Below are positions 1 to 7,920 of a DNA stretch of 12,246 bases, one piece after another. The notes beneath the pieces were generated by a model. The model saw only the letters and a list, made by a program, of their open reading frames with translations, did not search any database and was not told the origin of the DNA. This stretch comes from JAZLEZ01 sp045615505 (GTDB lineage: Bacteria > Spirochaetota > Spirochaetia > Sphaerochaetales > Sphaerochaetaceae): assembly GCA_045615505.1 (NCBI GenBank), contig JAZLEZ010000022.1, positions 1 through 12,246 on the forward strand, read 5' to 3'. The position numbers were made by a program, and so were the translations under genes. The first letter of the stretch is position 1. Every line of letters begins with the position of its first letter.

Positions 1-750
1 GATATGGCCCATTTTGCGGGACTCGTTGCCGGAAAGGTATTTGAGGGTGATTACAATCCTGTGCTTTGGGCAGATGTTGTCACAACAACTACACATAAAA
101 CATTGAGAGGACCCCGTGGAGGAATGATTCTCTGCAAGCAGGAATTTGCGGAAAGCGTTGACAAGGGATGTCCTCTTGTAATCGGAGGGCCGCTTCCACA
201 TGTAATGGCAGCAAAGGCAGTTGCATTGAAGGAAGCAAGTATGCCGGCTTTCAGAGAATATGCGAACAGAATTGTCGGGAATGCAAAAGCGCTGGCAAAG
301 GCCTGTTCGGATTTCGGAATTCCGGTTGCAACAGGCGGAACTGACAACCATCTGATGTTACTAGATGTTACCGGCTTCGGACTCAACGGCAGGCAGGCCG
401 AGAGCGCCCTTATTGAATGCGGAATTACGCTTAACAGAAATGCGCTTCCGTTTGACCCCAACGGACCTTGGTACACATCGGGACTCAGACTGGGAACTCC
501 TGCACTTACAACTCTAGGCATGGGACCGGAAGAAATGAAGGAAGTCGCATCCATAATTTACGATGTGCTGAAAAACACAAAACCGGCAATAATCTCAAAA
601 GGAGAAAAATCCGGACAGTTCAGCAAATCCAAATATGTAATTGCGGATGGCATTATGGAAAACGCCAAGGCAAGAGTAGTTGAGCTTCTGAACAGATTTG
701 TTCTTTATCCGGACCTTGACCTTGAATTCCTGCAGGAGAATTTTCAATGA
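1..750 (+). CDS. glyA: Serine hydroxymethyltransferase, C-terminal part (5' end outside window)
   Basis: PLP enzyme that interconverts serine and glycine with transfer of a one-carbon unit to tetrahydrofolate, in the cytosol. The reading frame is open from base 1, so this is the last 249 residues of a gene that begins upstream; the ATG at 4 is internal. Fragment residues 1-4 (DMAH) match the aspartate that contacts the PLP ring nitrogen and a neighbouring active-site histidine. TTTTHKT at 28-34 holds the PLP-binding lysine (K33). SGLRLGTPA near 160-168 carries the arginine that binds the substrate carboxylate (R163). Compared with E. coli GlyA there is a CPLVIGGPLPH segment in place of FPGGQGGPLMH and a longer C-terminal tail, a form I recognise from Treponema and Chlamydia. 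The stop codon overlaps the start of the next gene as ATGA, implying translational coupling. Function is very likely; taxon is a recognition-based guess. Confidence 0.95.
   Translation, partial: DMAHFAGLVAGKVFEGDYNPVLWADVVTTTTHKTLRGPRGGMILCKQEFAESVDKGCPLVIGGPLPHVMAAKAVALKEASMPAFREYANRIVGNAKALAKACSDFGIPVATGGTDNHLMLLDVTGFGLNGRQAESALIECGITLNRNALPFDPNGPWYTSGLRLGTPALTTLGMGPEEMKEVASIIYDVLKNTKPAIISKGEKSGQFSKSKYVIADGIMENAKARVVELLNRFVLYPDLDLEFLQENFQ
734..739 (+). promoter_or_regulatory. Ribosome binding site of the hydantoinase-family gene
   Basis: AGGAGA inside the last codons of glyA, eight bases (after the GGAG core) before the ATG at 747. It supports the overlapping start at 747 over any later in-frame ATG, and shows that initiation does not depend only on coupling to glyA. 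Confidence 0.7.
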
Positions 751-2108
751 GCATAATTCTGATAAAAAACGGCACTGTTACGGATGATGCCAGATCCGAA
801 AAAGCAGATGTACTCATAAGGGACTCAAAAATTGAAAAAGTAGCTTCTTCAATAGAGGCATCAGTTTATCCTGAAGCAAGAATCATCGACGCTGAAGGAA
901 TGTTGGTAATGCCGGGACTGATTGATGCACACACGCATTATCATCTTGTAAGCCGCGGAACTGTAACAGCAGACAGTTTCCCTCAGGGAAGCAGACTTGC
1001 CGCTTACGGCGGAGTGACTACCGTCATTGATTTTGCAGACCATAACAGAGGGCAGAGTCTTTTTGAAAGCCTTATTTACCGCCTTAATGAAATGAGAAAT
1101 TCAATGGCAATAGATTATTCTCTGCATCAGGGTGTTTACGGTCACGGGTATGACAAAACCATCCCCGAAAACCTTGAGAAGCTGAAAGAAGCCGGAGTCA
1201 AAACTCTCAAGATTTTCACAACATATAGGGAAACCGGTTATCTTATTGAAGAACGCGAAAAACTATCGGAACTTTTCAGAAATGCAAAACGCTTGGGAAT
1301 GTTGGTTACGGCACATTGTGAATACAATCCGCTGATAGAGGAAATTTCACAAAACTGGAAAGGAACATTCCATCCGGCAGATCATGCAGATTTAAGACCG
1401 GCCGAAGCTGAAGCAAAGGCAATAGAGTATTACGGCTCTGCAGCTCTGGAAGCAGACTGCCCGCTTTACATCGTACATGTTTCGTCCGAGGATGGGCTGA
1501 ATGCCATAAGAGAATTGAGAAAGCGGGGTGCTGTAATCTATGCTGAGACCACTCCTACATATCTTTTTCTTGACAGAAGTTATCTTGAAGGAACTGACAG
1601 TTCACTGTATGTAATGACACCTCCTCTCAGAACAAAGAAAGACAACCGGGCCCTGCTTCAGGCTGTAAGAAACGGAGAAATACAGGTTGTTGCAACAGAC
1701 CACTGTTCATTTACAAGAGAACAGAAACTTTCATCAGATGATGTAAGAACAGTGTACCCGGGAATACCGGGAACGGAAGAGCTTTTCCATCTGCTGTATT
1801 CGTACGCCGGTTGTTCTGTAAGTGAAATAGTATCTATGGTCAGTACAGGACCTGCAAAACTGTTCGGACTGTACCCTCAGAAAGGCTCACTTCAGGAAGG
1901 AACGGATGCAGATATTTGTATTTTCAATCCGAATGAAGAATGGACTCTTTCAGATGACAATGTACACTCGGCCTCCGGATATACTCCGTACAGAGGGTTT
2001 AAACTGAAAGGCAAAGTGAAAACGACAATCCTCAGAGGAAATGTAATCCTTGAAGACGGGAAATATACGGGAAAAGAAGGAAACGGCAGATTTGTTGCCC
2101 AAGGGTAG
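747..2108 (+). CDS. hydA: Dihydropyrimidinase / D-hydantoinase family amidohydrolase
   Basis: A 453-residue zinc-dependent cyclic amidohydrolase, predicted to open a cyclic amide ring (dihydropyrimidine, hydantoin or related). The binuclear metal site is complete: H62 and H64 (HTH after PGLID), K155 (the lysine normally carboxylated, in LKIFTTY), H190 (TAHCE), H244 (IVHVSS) and D318 (ATDHC). Y160, five residues after the lysine, matches the family tyrosine that helps substrate binding. Two other usual substrate-site positions differ: the SPPLR serine is threonine (T291, MTPPLR), and the PNGxPGxE asparagine appears replaced in YPGIPGTE (near 337-344). The exact substrate is therefore uncertain. 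Start chosen at the ATG overlapping the glyA stop, with AGGAG 8 bases upstream. The E. coli and gut anaerobe homologues (HyuA/HydA) often sit in purine or urate degradation clusters with XdhD, and a xanthine-dehydrogenase-like gene lies 6 kb away on the other strand. The symbol is a family label, not proof of substrate. Confidence 0.88.
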   Translation: MSIILIKNGTVTDDARSEKADVLIRDSKIEKVASSIEASVYPEARIIDAEGMLVMPGLIDAHTHYHLVSRGTVTADSFPQGSRLAAYGGVTTVIDFADHNRGQSLFESLIYRLNEMRNSMAIDYSLHQGVYGHGYDKTIPENLEKLKEAGVKTLKIFTTYRETGYLIEEREKLSELFRNAKRLGMLVTAHCEYNPLIEEISQNWKGTFHPADHADLRPAEAEAKAIEYYGSAALEADCPLYIVHVSSEDGLNAIRELRKRGAVIYAETTPTYLFLDRSYLEGTDSSLYVMTPPLRTKKDNRALLQAVRNGEIQVVATDHCSFTREQKLSSDDVRTVYPGIPGTEELFHLLYSYAGCSVSEIVSMVSTGPAKLFGLYPQKGSLQEGTDADICIFNPNEEWTLSDDNVHSASGYTPYRGFKLKGKVKTTILRGNVILEDGKYTGKEGNGRFVAQG

Positions 2109-2114
2109 GTAAAA

Positions 2115-2573
2115 ATGCAAAAAGTTGTTGTTGCAAATGACCATGGTGCTGTACAGCTTGCAGCTCAAATCATAGAGCATCTCAAAAACCGCGGATATGA
2201 AGTCAACTATCTGGGAACTGCTACGGAGGAATCTGTTGATTATCCGGATTATGCACTTAAAGCCTGTAAGGAATACAAAAAGGGCGGATATGACTTCGGA
2301 GTCCTCTGCTGCGGAACGGGAATCGGTATTTCCATTTGTGCAAATAAAATCAAAGGAATAGTCTGTGCACTTCCCCAGAATTGTTTTGCCGCACAGATGG
2401 CAAAACAGCACAACAGGGCAAATTTCATAGCATTCGGCGGAAGAATTGATTATCAGGAAAGTCCGCTAGATATGATTGACAAATACATCGATTCAGAGAT
2501 TCTCACAGACGAAAAATACGCAAGAAGAATCAGAATTGTCGAAAAGATTGAAGCAACTCAGGGTGACTGCTGA
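2115..2573 (+). CDS. rpiB: Ribose-5-phosphate isomerase B (RpiB/LacAB family)
   Basis: A 152-residue sugar-phosphate isomerase, predicted to interconvert ribose 5-phosphate and ribulose 5-phosphate in the pentose phosphate pathway. It aligns without gaps to my recollection of E. coli RpiB over the core: D9-H10 near the N-terminus, DYPDYA at 42-47, the catalytic cysteine C66 in CCGTGIGIS, GICANK-type phosphate loop at 71-78, and H99 in KQHNRAN. FIAFGGR follows at 104-110, and a basic C-terminal segment (RRIR, 137-140) matches the phosphate-binding arginines. The segment after CAL reads LPQNCFAAQ where E. coli has EPYSAQ. Related LacA/LacB or allose isomerases share the fold, so substrate is not certain, but the single C66-type protein fits RpiB. 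An AGG (2107-2109) lies 5 bases before the ATG, overlapping the previous stop. The gene ends exactly where the convergent rel gene ends. Confidence 0.9.
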   Translation: MQKVVVANDHGAVQLAAQIIEHLKNRGYEVNYLGTATEESVDYPDYALKACKEYKKGGYDFGVLCCGTGIGISICANKIKGIVCALPQNCFAAQMAKQHNRANFIAFGGRIDYQESPLDMIDKYIDSEILTDEKYARRIRIVEKIEATQGDC

Positions 2574-4601
2574 TTACAGTGATGCAGAAATCTTGATGAT
2601 ATTGGGATTTGCCCGTATTGCTTTGACAATCTTGTTATAGGACTCCTCTTTGTTACACTCCATCATGAATGTTCCATGTAGGTTTCCCAGTTCGTCATCA
2701 ACAAGTGAGCCGGAAAGCAGATGCCCGTTGAACTTTCTTATTGCTCCTTCTATTTCAGAGAAAAGGTTCAGAGTTCTTTTGCTTGTAACGGTGAATTTTC
2801 TTGTTATTGTATCGGAATTGGTTTCCCAGTCAACCTCTATTTTTCTCTGTTCTATTTCTGCCATATGAACGAGATTGGGGCAATCTGTCTTATGAACGAT
2901 GATTCCCCTTCCTCTGGAAATATAACCTACGATTGAATCTCCCGGCACAGGGTTGCAGCACTGTGCTATCTGAATCATCATGTTTTTGTTTTTTCCGACT
3001 GTAACGGCACTTCTTGAACGGTCGGAAACCGATCTTATTATGTCATTTTCCTTCAGCTCAGGTTCCGGTGCGGGTTCTTCTTTTGTGGCTGCCTCAATGT
3101 CTTTTTTGTTGGCGATGATGTTTTTTTCTATAATGATGTTTTCATCGTTTTTATTCAGCCAGTTTCTGATTTTTCTCTTTGCGCTGGTTGTGTGGGCATA
3201 CTTGAGCCAAGAAACACGGGGATGTGCATTCTTCTGGGTAATGATTTCAATAACCTGCGTATTCTCAAGTTGCTGAGCAAGAGGAATGATGGAACCGTTG
3301 GCCTTGGCACTTACGGTATGATTACCGATTTCAGTATGAATAAGATAGGCAAAATCAAGTGCTGTAGAACCCATAGGAAGTTCAATAGCTTGTCCCTTTG
3401 GGGTAAAAACATAAATCGTGTCCTTCAGAATTTCACTTTTTATGTCATCCATGAAGGATTCACTCTGTTCAATCTCCGTATTCCAGCTTTTCAGTTTGGT
3501 TGCAATTCTTGAAAGTTGGTTGCTGTCCATATTTACCCAGCTTGAATCTGAATCACTTCCGCTTTCAGCCTTGTAAACCCAATGGGATGCAACACCGTAT
3601 TCTGCTATCTGATCCATTTCATAAGTTCTTATCTGGATTTCCAGAATTACTCCGGTATTGGTCATTATCGTTGTGTGAAGGCTCTGATAATTGTTTGCCT
3701 TGGGCATTGCGATATAGTCTTTGAACCGACCTTCCATCGGCGGCCATATCTGGTGAATGATACCTACAAGGGTATAACATTCGGTAACACTGTTGCAGAT
3801 TACTCTAACACCGAGTATATCAAAAATCTCATCGATTTCCTTTCGGCGTTTTTTCATCTTCATATAGATTGAATAGGTATGTTTAAGCCTTGTCGTAATC
3901 CTGATACCCTTGATTCCGGCTTCGATGCACGCATTTGATATCTTCTTTCTGATTGTATCAAGATACTGCATATATTCGTTTTTCTTTGTCAGAAGGAAGT
4001 CTTCAATATACTTGTAAGTATCGGGTTTGAGAGTTTTGAGGGAAAGGTCTTCAAGCTCAGCTTTAAGCCATGATATACCGAGCCTGTCTGCCAGAGGTGC
4101 ATAAATATCGAGACACTCACTTGCTTTTTCTTTGGCACGCTGCGGGTCCATATACTGGAGTGTCCTCATATTGTGAAGTTTATCGCACAGCTTGATGATG
4201 ATTACCGGAATATTCTTGCTCATTGCTATGAACATTTTTCTGATTGTTTCGGCCTCTGCTGCACTTCTTGACAGGTTCTTGATTGCCTTGATTTTGGTTA
4301 CACCCTGAACAAGTTCGCATACATTTGTTCCGAAAAGCCGGGTTACTTCTTCTTCTGTTGCATCAGTGTCTTCAATTACATCATGAAGAATACCGCCGCA
4401 AACGGAATCTGCATCCATATTAAGCTGAATGAGCAATTCTGCGACTGCAATGGGATGGATGATGTACGGTTCTCCGCTTTTACGCTTCTGGTTCAGGTGT
4501 TTCTCGTTTGCATAATTTGCAGCTCTGGAGATTTTTTCCAGATCCTGTTTTGAGTAATGCTCGCATTTGACCAGAAATCGTTTTATAAGCTCTTCATACA
4601 T
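2574..4601 (-). CDS. rel: Bifunctional (p)ppGpp synthetase/hydrolase (Rel/SpoT, RSH family)
   Basis: Long RSH protein (675 residues) that makes and degrades (p)ppGpp, the stringent-response alarmone. Domain order: HD hydrolase with H49 (IIHP), H73-D74, E77-D78 and D140/N144 (LCDKLHN), all metal or catalytic positions intact. The synthetase follows with RLKHTYSIYMKMKKR (238-252), D261 (FDILGVR) and E323 (EIQIRT). RFKD at 292-295 is the basic motif of bifunctional Rel/SpoT enzymes; monofunctional RelA has an acidic version. TGS domain at about 393-455, a Glu/Pro-rich linker near 508-520, a cysteine domain with C548-C549 and C574, and an ACT-like C-terminus from about 600. The frame is open up to 4682, but the first 27 codons there overlap prmC and lack family similarity; MYEELIKRF at 4601 matches where RSH proteins begin, 13 bases after the prmC stop. 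The ribosome site before it is weak (AAAGA), suggesting coupling to prmC. Confidence 0.95.
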   Translation of the reverse strand: MYEELIKRFLVKCEHYSKQDLEKISRAANYANEKHLNQKRKSGEPYIIHPIAVAELLIQLNMDADSVCGGILHDVIEDTDATEEEVTRLFGTNVCELVQGVTKIKAIKNLSRSAAEAETIRKMFIAMSKNIPVIIIKLCDKLHNMRTLQYMDPQRAKEKASECLDIYAPLADRLGISWLKAELEDLSLKTLKPDTYKYIEDFLLTKKNEYMQYLDTIRKKISNACIEAGIKGIRITTRLKHTYSIYMKMKKRRKEIDEIFDILGVRVICNSVTECYTLVGIIHQIWPPMEGRFKDYIAMPKANNYQSLHTTIMTNTGVILEIQIRTYEMDQIAEYGVASHWVYKAESGSDSDSSWVNMDSNQLSRIATKLKSWNTEIEQSESFMDDIKSEILKDTIYVFTPKGQAIELPMGSTALDFAYLIHTEIGNHTVSAKANGSIIPLAQQLENTQVIEIITQKNAHPRVSWLKYAHTTSAKRKIRNWLNKNDENIIIEKNIIANKKDIEAATKEEPAPEPELKENDIIRSVSDRSRSAVTVGKNKNMMIQIAQCCNPVPGDSIVGYISRGRGIIVHKTDCPNLVHMAEIEQRKIEVDWETNSDTITRKFTVTSKRTLNLFSEIEGAIRKFNGHLLSGSLVDDELGNLHGTFMMECNKEESYNKIVKAIRANPNIIKISASL

Positions 4602-4614
4602 TGAATTCTTTATA

Positions 4615-5454
4615 CTACTTAAAAAAAGCTTTGACAACTCTGTCGCGCATACCCAAATCTCTGAAGACCTGTACATCTGCAAAAGAGTTTTTTTTCAGGA
4701 GGCTGCTTACATCTTTTCCCTGATCATATCCGATTTCCATAAGAAGGTATGCGTTTTCCATAGCATAATTTCGGCTTTTCACTATAATCTCCGATATCAG
4801 ACAAAGCCCGTCTTCTCCTCCGTCCAGTGCAATAAATGGTTCGGCCTGAACCTCACTGTCCAAAGTAGGGATTACGGATGTTCTGATATACGGCGGATTT
4901 GAAAGAATAAGATTGAATCTGTCATTTATGTTCTCGAAAAGATTCCCGCAGATTTTTGTAATATGTATGTTCTTTTCCGTAATCAGTCTATCTGCATTTA
5001 CAGAAAAGGCTTCAAATGCTTTTTCACTTATATCCGATAGAGTAAGAAAAACATCCTTGAAAACACTGCTCAGTTCTTTGGCAACGGATATCCCGATACA
5101 GCCGGTTCCTGCACAGATATCCAGAATACGGATACAGCTGTCATCGAATGATTTCTTTGCAGTATCAATAGCCTGTTCCACAACGGTTTCCGTATCAGGT
5201 TGGGGAATCAGCACTCCTTCGGGTGTGTAGAAACTGCTGCGGAAAAAGAATCTGTTCTGAATAACATAGGCAAGAGGTTCGCCGTTTTTTCTTGATTCAA
5301 TCAGTGCGTTGATTTTTTCAAGCTGAGGATTGTTTATTTCCTTTTCAGGATGTGTTAACAGAGCTGCTGTATCAAGTTTAAGAACACAGCTCAGAATCTG
5401 ACGGAGCTCGGAAGAGGGAAGGCTGTTGCAGTTGATTATTTCTCTTACTGTCAC
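4615..5454 (-). CDS. prmC: Peptide chain release factor N5-glutamine methyltransferase
   Basis: A 279-residue SAM-dependent methyltransferase that methylates the glutamine of the GGQ motif of release factors. It contains the SAM-binding loop LDICAGTGCIGISVA (111-125) and the catalytic NPPY (186-189, in LILSNPPYI). An N-terminal helical domain ends in EPLAYVI and the segment VLIPQPDTE (81-89). In the family this last segment is usually IPRPxTE, so the arginine is glutamine here (Q85). The start is GTG at 5454, which overlaps the prfA stop as GTGA, and AAGGA lies six bases upstream. Adjacency to prfA, its substrate gene, is a common arrangement and makes the assignment firm. Rel follows after 13 bases. 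Confidence 0.94.
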   Translation of the reverse strand: MTVREIINCNSLPSSELRQILSCVLKLDTAALLTHPEKEINNPQLEKINALIESRKNGEPLAYVIQNRFFFRSSFYTPEGVLIPQPDTETVVEQAIDTAKKSFDDSCIRILDICAGTGCIGISVAKELSSVFKDVFLTLSDISEKAFEAFSVNADRLITEKNIHITKICGNLFENINDRFNLILSNPPYIRTSVIPTLDSEVQAEPFIALDGGEDGLCLISEIIVKSRNYAMENAYLLMEIGYDQGKDVSSLLKKNSFADVQVFRDLGMRDRVVKAFFK

Positions 5455-6515
5455 TGAACTTCCTTCAAAGCTGCTTCACCTGCGGCAATTTTCAACGGTT
5501 CTATTACCATATTAAGCTTGCCTTCCATAATGATATCCAAGTTGTACAGAGTAAGATTTATTCTGTGGTCGGTAAGTCTGTTCTGGGGAAAGTTGTAGGT
5601 TCTTATTCTTTCACTTCTGTCTCCGCTTCCGACCTGATTTTTTCTTTCTTCGGCACGCTCTTTCGCTTTCTTCTCGTTTTCCATATCAAACAGTCTTGAA
5701 CGCAGAACTTTCATCGCTTCTTCTCTGTTCTGAAGCTGAGACCTCTGATTCTGACAGATTACGACTATGCCGGTTGGAATGTGGGTTATTCTTACTGCAC
5801 TTTCTGTCATATTGACATACTGTCCGCCCGCTCCGCCTGCACGCATGACATCTATTCTGAGATCTTCCTGTCTGATATCCACTTCCGTTTCTTCTACTTC
5901 CGGAAGAACTGCAACGGTAACTGCAGATGTATGGATTCTTCCTCCGGATTCTGTTTCCGGAACACGCTGTACTCTATGCACACCGCTTTCCCATCTTAGA
6001 GAACCGTAAACATCTTTTCCGCTTATGGAAACAATCAGTTCTTTGAATCCTCCCAGACCTGTCTCACTTGAAGAAAGAATATCCATTTTCCAATGCATCG
6101 CTTCTGCAAAAAAACTGTACATCCGGAAAAGGTCCGAAGCAAAGAGTGCTGCTTCTTCCCCTCCTGTTCCTGCTCTGATTTCCATAATGATGTTTTTACC
6201 TTCAAGCGGGTCGGGCGGAATAAGGAGCATCTTACAGTTGGCTTCACATTTTTCAATTTCTTCCTTTAATGATGCTATTTCCTCTTTTGCCATTGATGCA
6301 ATTTCAGCATCGTTTTCTTTTGCAAGCTCTTCATTGTCAAGCAGGGATTGTGACAGGCTCTTCAGTTTCCGAAGCTCTTCCGTAATAGGAACAAGGTGGC
6401 TTCTTTCAAGCATCAGTTCCTTGTATTTATTCATATCCCGAACGGTGTCCGGAAGTGACAGTTTTTCATCAATTGAGGTTAGTTGTTTTTCAAATTCTTC
6501 AAGTTTTTCAAGCAT
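5451..6515 (-). CDS. prfA: Peptide chain release factor 1 (RF1)
   Basis: Class I release factor of 354 residues, the usual RF1 length. It recognises UAA and UAG in the ribosomal A site and triggers peptide release. PET at 186-188 (RVPETESGGR) is the PxT-type stop-codon recognition motif that separates RF1 from RF2 (SPF). The catalytic GGQ is at 230-232, and Q232 should be methylated by the neighbouring PrmC. The residue after GGQ is tyrosine (GGQYVN), whereas histidine is usual (GGQHVN). The first 100 residues are helical and charged, as in the family's domain 1. The C-terminus keeps GSGDRSERIRTYNFPQNR and TDHRINLTLY. The ATG at 6515 lies 3 bases after the transporter stop; the nearest GGAG is about 18 bases upstream, so initiation probably relies on coupling. 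Confidence 0.96.
   Translation of the reverse strand: MLEKLEEFEKQLTSIDEKLSLPDTVRDMNKYKELMLERSHLVPITEELRKLKSLSQSLLDNEELAKENDAEIASMAKEEIASLKEEIEKCEANCKMLLIPPDPLEGKNIIMEIRAGTGGEEAALFASDLFRMYSFFAEAMHWKMDILSSSETGLGGFKELIVSISGKDVYGSLRWESGVHRVQRVPETESGGRIHTSAVTVAVLPEVEETEVDIRQEDLRIDVMRAGGAGGQYVNMTESAVRITHIPTGIVVICQNQRSQLQNREEAMKVLRSRLFDMENEKKAKERAEERKNQVGSGDRSERIRTYNFPQNRLTDHRINLTLYNLDIIMEGKLNMVIEPLKIAAGEAALKEVQ
5461..5465 (-). promoter_or_regulatory. Ribosome binding site supporting the GTG start of prmC
   Basis: Read on the minus strand the bases are AAGGA, six bases before the GTG at 5454-5452. This decides in favour of the GTG start inside the prfA stop region. Confidence 0.65.
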
Positions 6516-6518
6516 TTT

Positions 6519-7916
6519 TTACAGGTTCAGGTTCTCCAAATCTTTTTTGTTTTTTGCCACCTTTTCAGGTGTAAGTGTGTTGAGACTTACCATTGCAAAA
6601 GCAGCAAGCATGAAAAATACTGCAGGTATTACGGATATATGAAGCTTGATACCTGTTATGGCCTTAGGATTCTGACGACCGGCCAATGTGCTGTCGTAAC
6701 CGGTGAGTTTATGACAAAGCCAGAAAACAATTGCCTGACTTGCATAGGACAGTCGCATAAAGAATGCTCTGACTCCCATCAGTATTCCGTCATCCCTTCG
6801 TTTCTGTTTTACAACAACGGAATCAACAACATCTGCCATAGCAGGTGTCATAAAAGTCCAGAATCCTCCGAATCCGAGACCCCATGTAAACATTCCGATT
6901 GCGTAGGTAAGTTGGCTGTTAGCAAAGAACATACAGAAACTTGATGCAGACATAAACAATGATGTGATTACAAGAAGCTTCTGATTGTTGTTTTTTATTT
7001 TTTTTGAAACAGTTCTCCAGACGATTACCGAAATAAGTGCACCTGCCAGCATTCCCGCAAAAATGGGAGTTGTAGCAGAACCTTTTTCAAATCCCAGTAC
7101 GCCGTGTGCAACATAGTTTACGGAACTTGTCATACACATACAGGCACTCTGGTAAAGGAAAAGCATAAGAACAAGTGCAAGAAATTCACGATGTCCGACA
7201 GCTTCTTTCAAGCTTCGTGCAAATGATGTTTTTTCAATTTTCTTGTCTTCTTCAAGTTTTCTGTTGTACCTCTGTGTCATCTGTGCAGTTTCCCTGACAC
7301 CGCTTTTGATTGCAAAACTTCCGGCAAAACCTATGGCTCCTACAATTAAAGCACTTCTGAGAAATGTTTCCGGTTTACCGTATGTATAGAAAAGCGGAGG
7401 CAGGACGGAACCCAGTGCAATTCCGAAAACTCCTATGACTGTACAGATGATTGCAGCCTTTTGCCTTGTTGATGTTTCTCTGAATTTATCAGGAAATACT
7501 CCCTGATAGTTTACTTCCCACAGAGAATAACAACCGTCGTACAAACATACGAAAATAACCATCCATACAAAGAGAAGTAACTGATTGTCTTTTACAGCAG
7601 CGGGAACACTGAAGATTACCGCATAAATCACGGAACAGAGTATGAGACCTATGATAATCCAAGGGGATCTTCTTCCGTACTTTCTTGTGATTCTGCAATC
7701 CTTTCCGGTAGCGTAACCTATGAGAGGATCATTAACTGCGTTCCAAAGCGCATAGATTATGGTGGCAATTGAAACGAAAAGACCATTGAGATGCAGTTCG
7801 GTTTCAAAGAAATAATAGACCATCAGTCCGTAGGCTCCGGTAAGAAATTCTGCAAGAAATTTTCCTGTACCGTGGGAAATCATAGTCCAGTTTGAAGTTT
7901 CATTTTTGTTTTTCAT
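6519..7916 (-). CDS. MFS transporter of the GPH (MelB-like) cation symporter family
   Basis: Integral membrane protein of 465 residues with about twelve hydrophobic segments. The family hallmark NDPLIG (62-67), followed by the basic loop RKYGRRSPW (78-86), and the late signature MADVVD...RRDDG (360-377) place it in the glycoside-pentoside-hexuronide:cation symporters. By alignment with MelB, D63 matches Asp59 and D127 matches Asp124, but the Asp55 position is asparagine (N59). This could change or remove coupling to sodium. Substrate cannot be read from sequence; sugars are typical, and the position directly after a xanthine-dehydrogenase-like gene raises a purine or related substrate as a guess. 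The frame is open to a GTG at 7949 and an ATG at 7931, both inside the upstream gene. I prefer the ATG at 7916: it follows that gene's stop by 4 bases, has AGAG 7 bases upstream, and gives an N-terminus of family length. Confidence 0.85.
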   Translation of the reverse strand: MKNKNETSNWTMISHGTGKFLAEFLTGAYGLMVYYFFETELHLNGLFVSIATIIYALWNAVNDPLIGYATGKDCRITRKYGRRSPWIIIGLILCSVIYAVIFSVPAAVKDNQLLLFVWMVIFVCLYDGCYSLWEVNYQGVFPDKFRETSTRQKAAIICTVIGVFGIALGSVLPPLFYTYGKPETFLRSALIVGAIGFAGSFAIKSGVRETAQMTQRYNRKLEEDKKIEKTSFARSLKEAVGHREFLALVLMLFLYQSACMCMTSSVNYVAHGVLGFEKGSATTPIFAGMLAGALISVIVWRTVSKKIKNNNQKLLVITSLFMSASSFCMFFANSQLTYAIGMFTWGLGFGGFWTFMTPAMADVVDSVVVKQKRRDDGILMGVRAFFMRLSYASQAIVFWLCHKLTGYDSTLAGRQNPKAITGIKLHISVIPAVFFMLAAFAMVSLNTLTPEKVAKNKKDLENLNL

Positions 7917-7920
7917 AGCT

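Noticed and set aside
51..554. A 167-codon minus-strand frame inside glyA
   Set aside because: Antisense shadow of a strongly conserved enzyme, with no family similarity or ribosome binding site that I can see.
2566..2580. Small inverted repeat ACTG/CAGT at the rpiB-rel junction as a terminator
   Set aside because: The stem is only four base pairs and no T-run follows on either strand; this is expected by chance.
4602..4682. A 27-codon N-terminal extension of rel
   Set aside because: It overlaps the 3' end of prmC in another frame and reads as unrelated residues; RSH proteins normally begin near MYEELIKRF at 4601.
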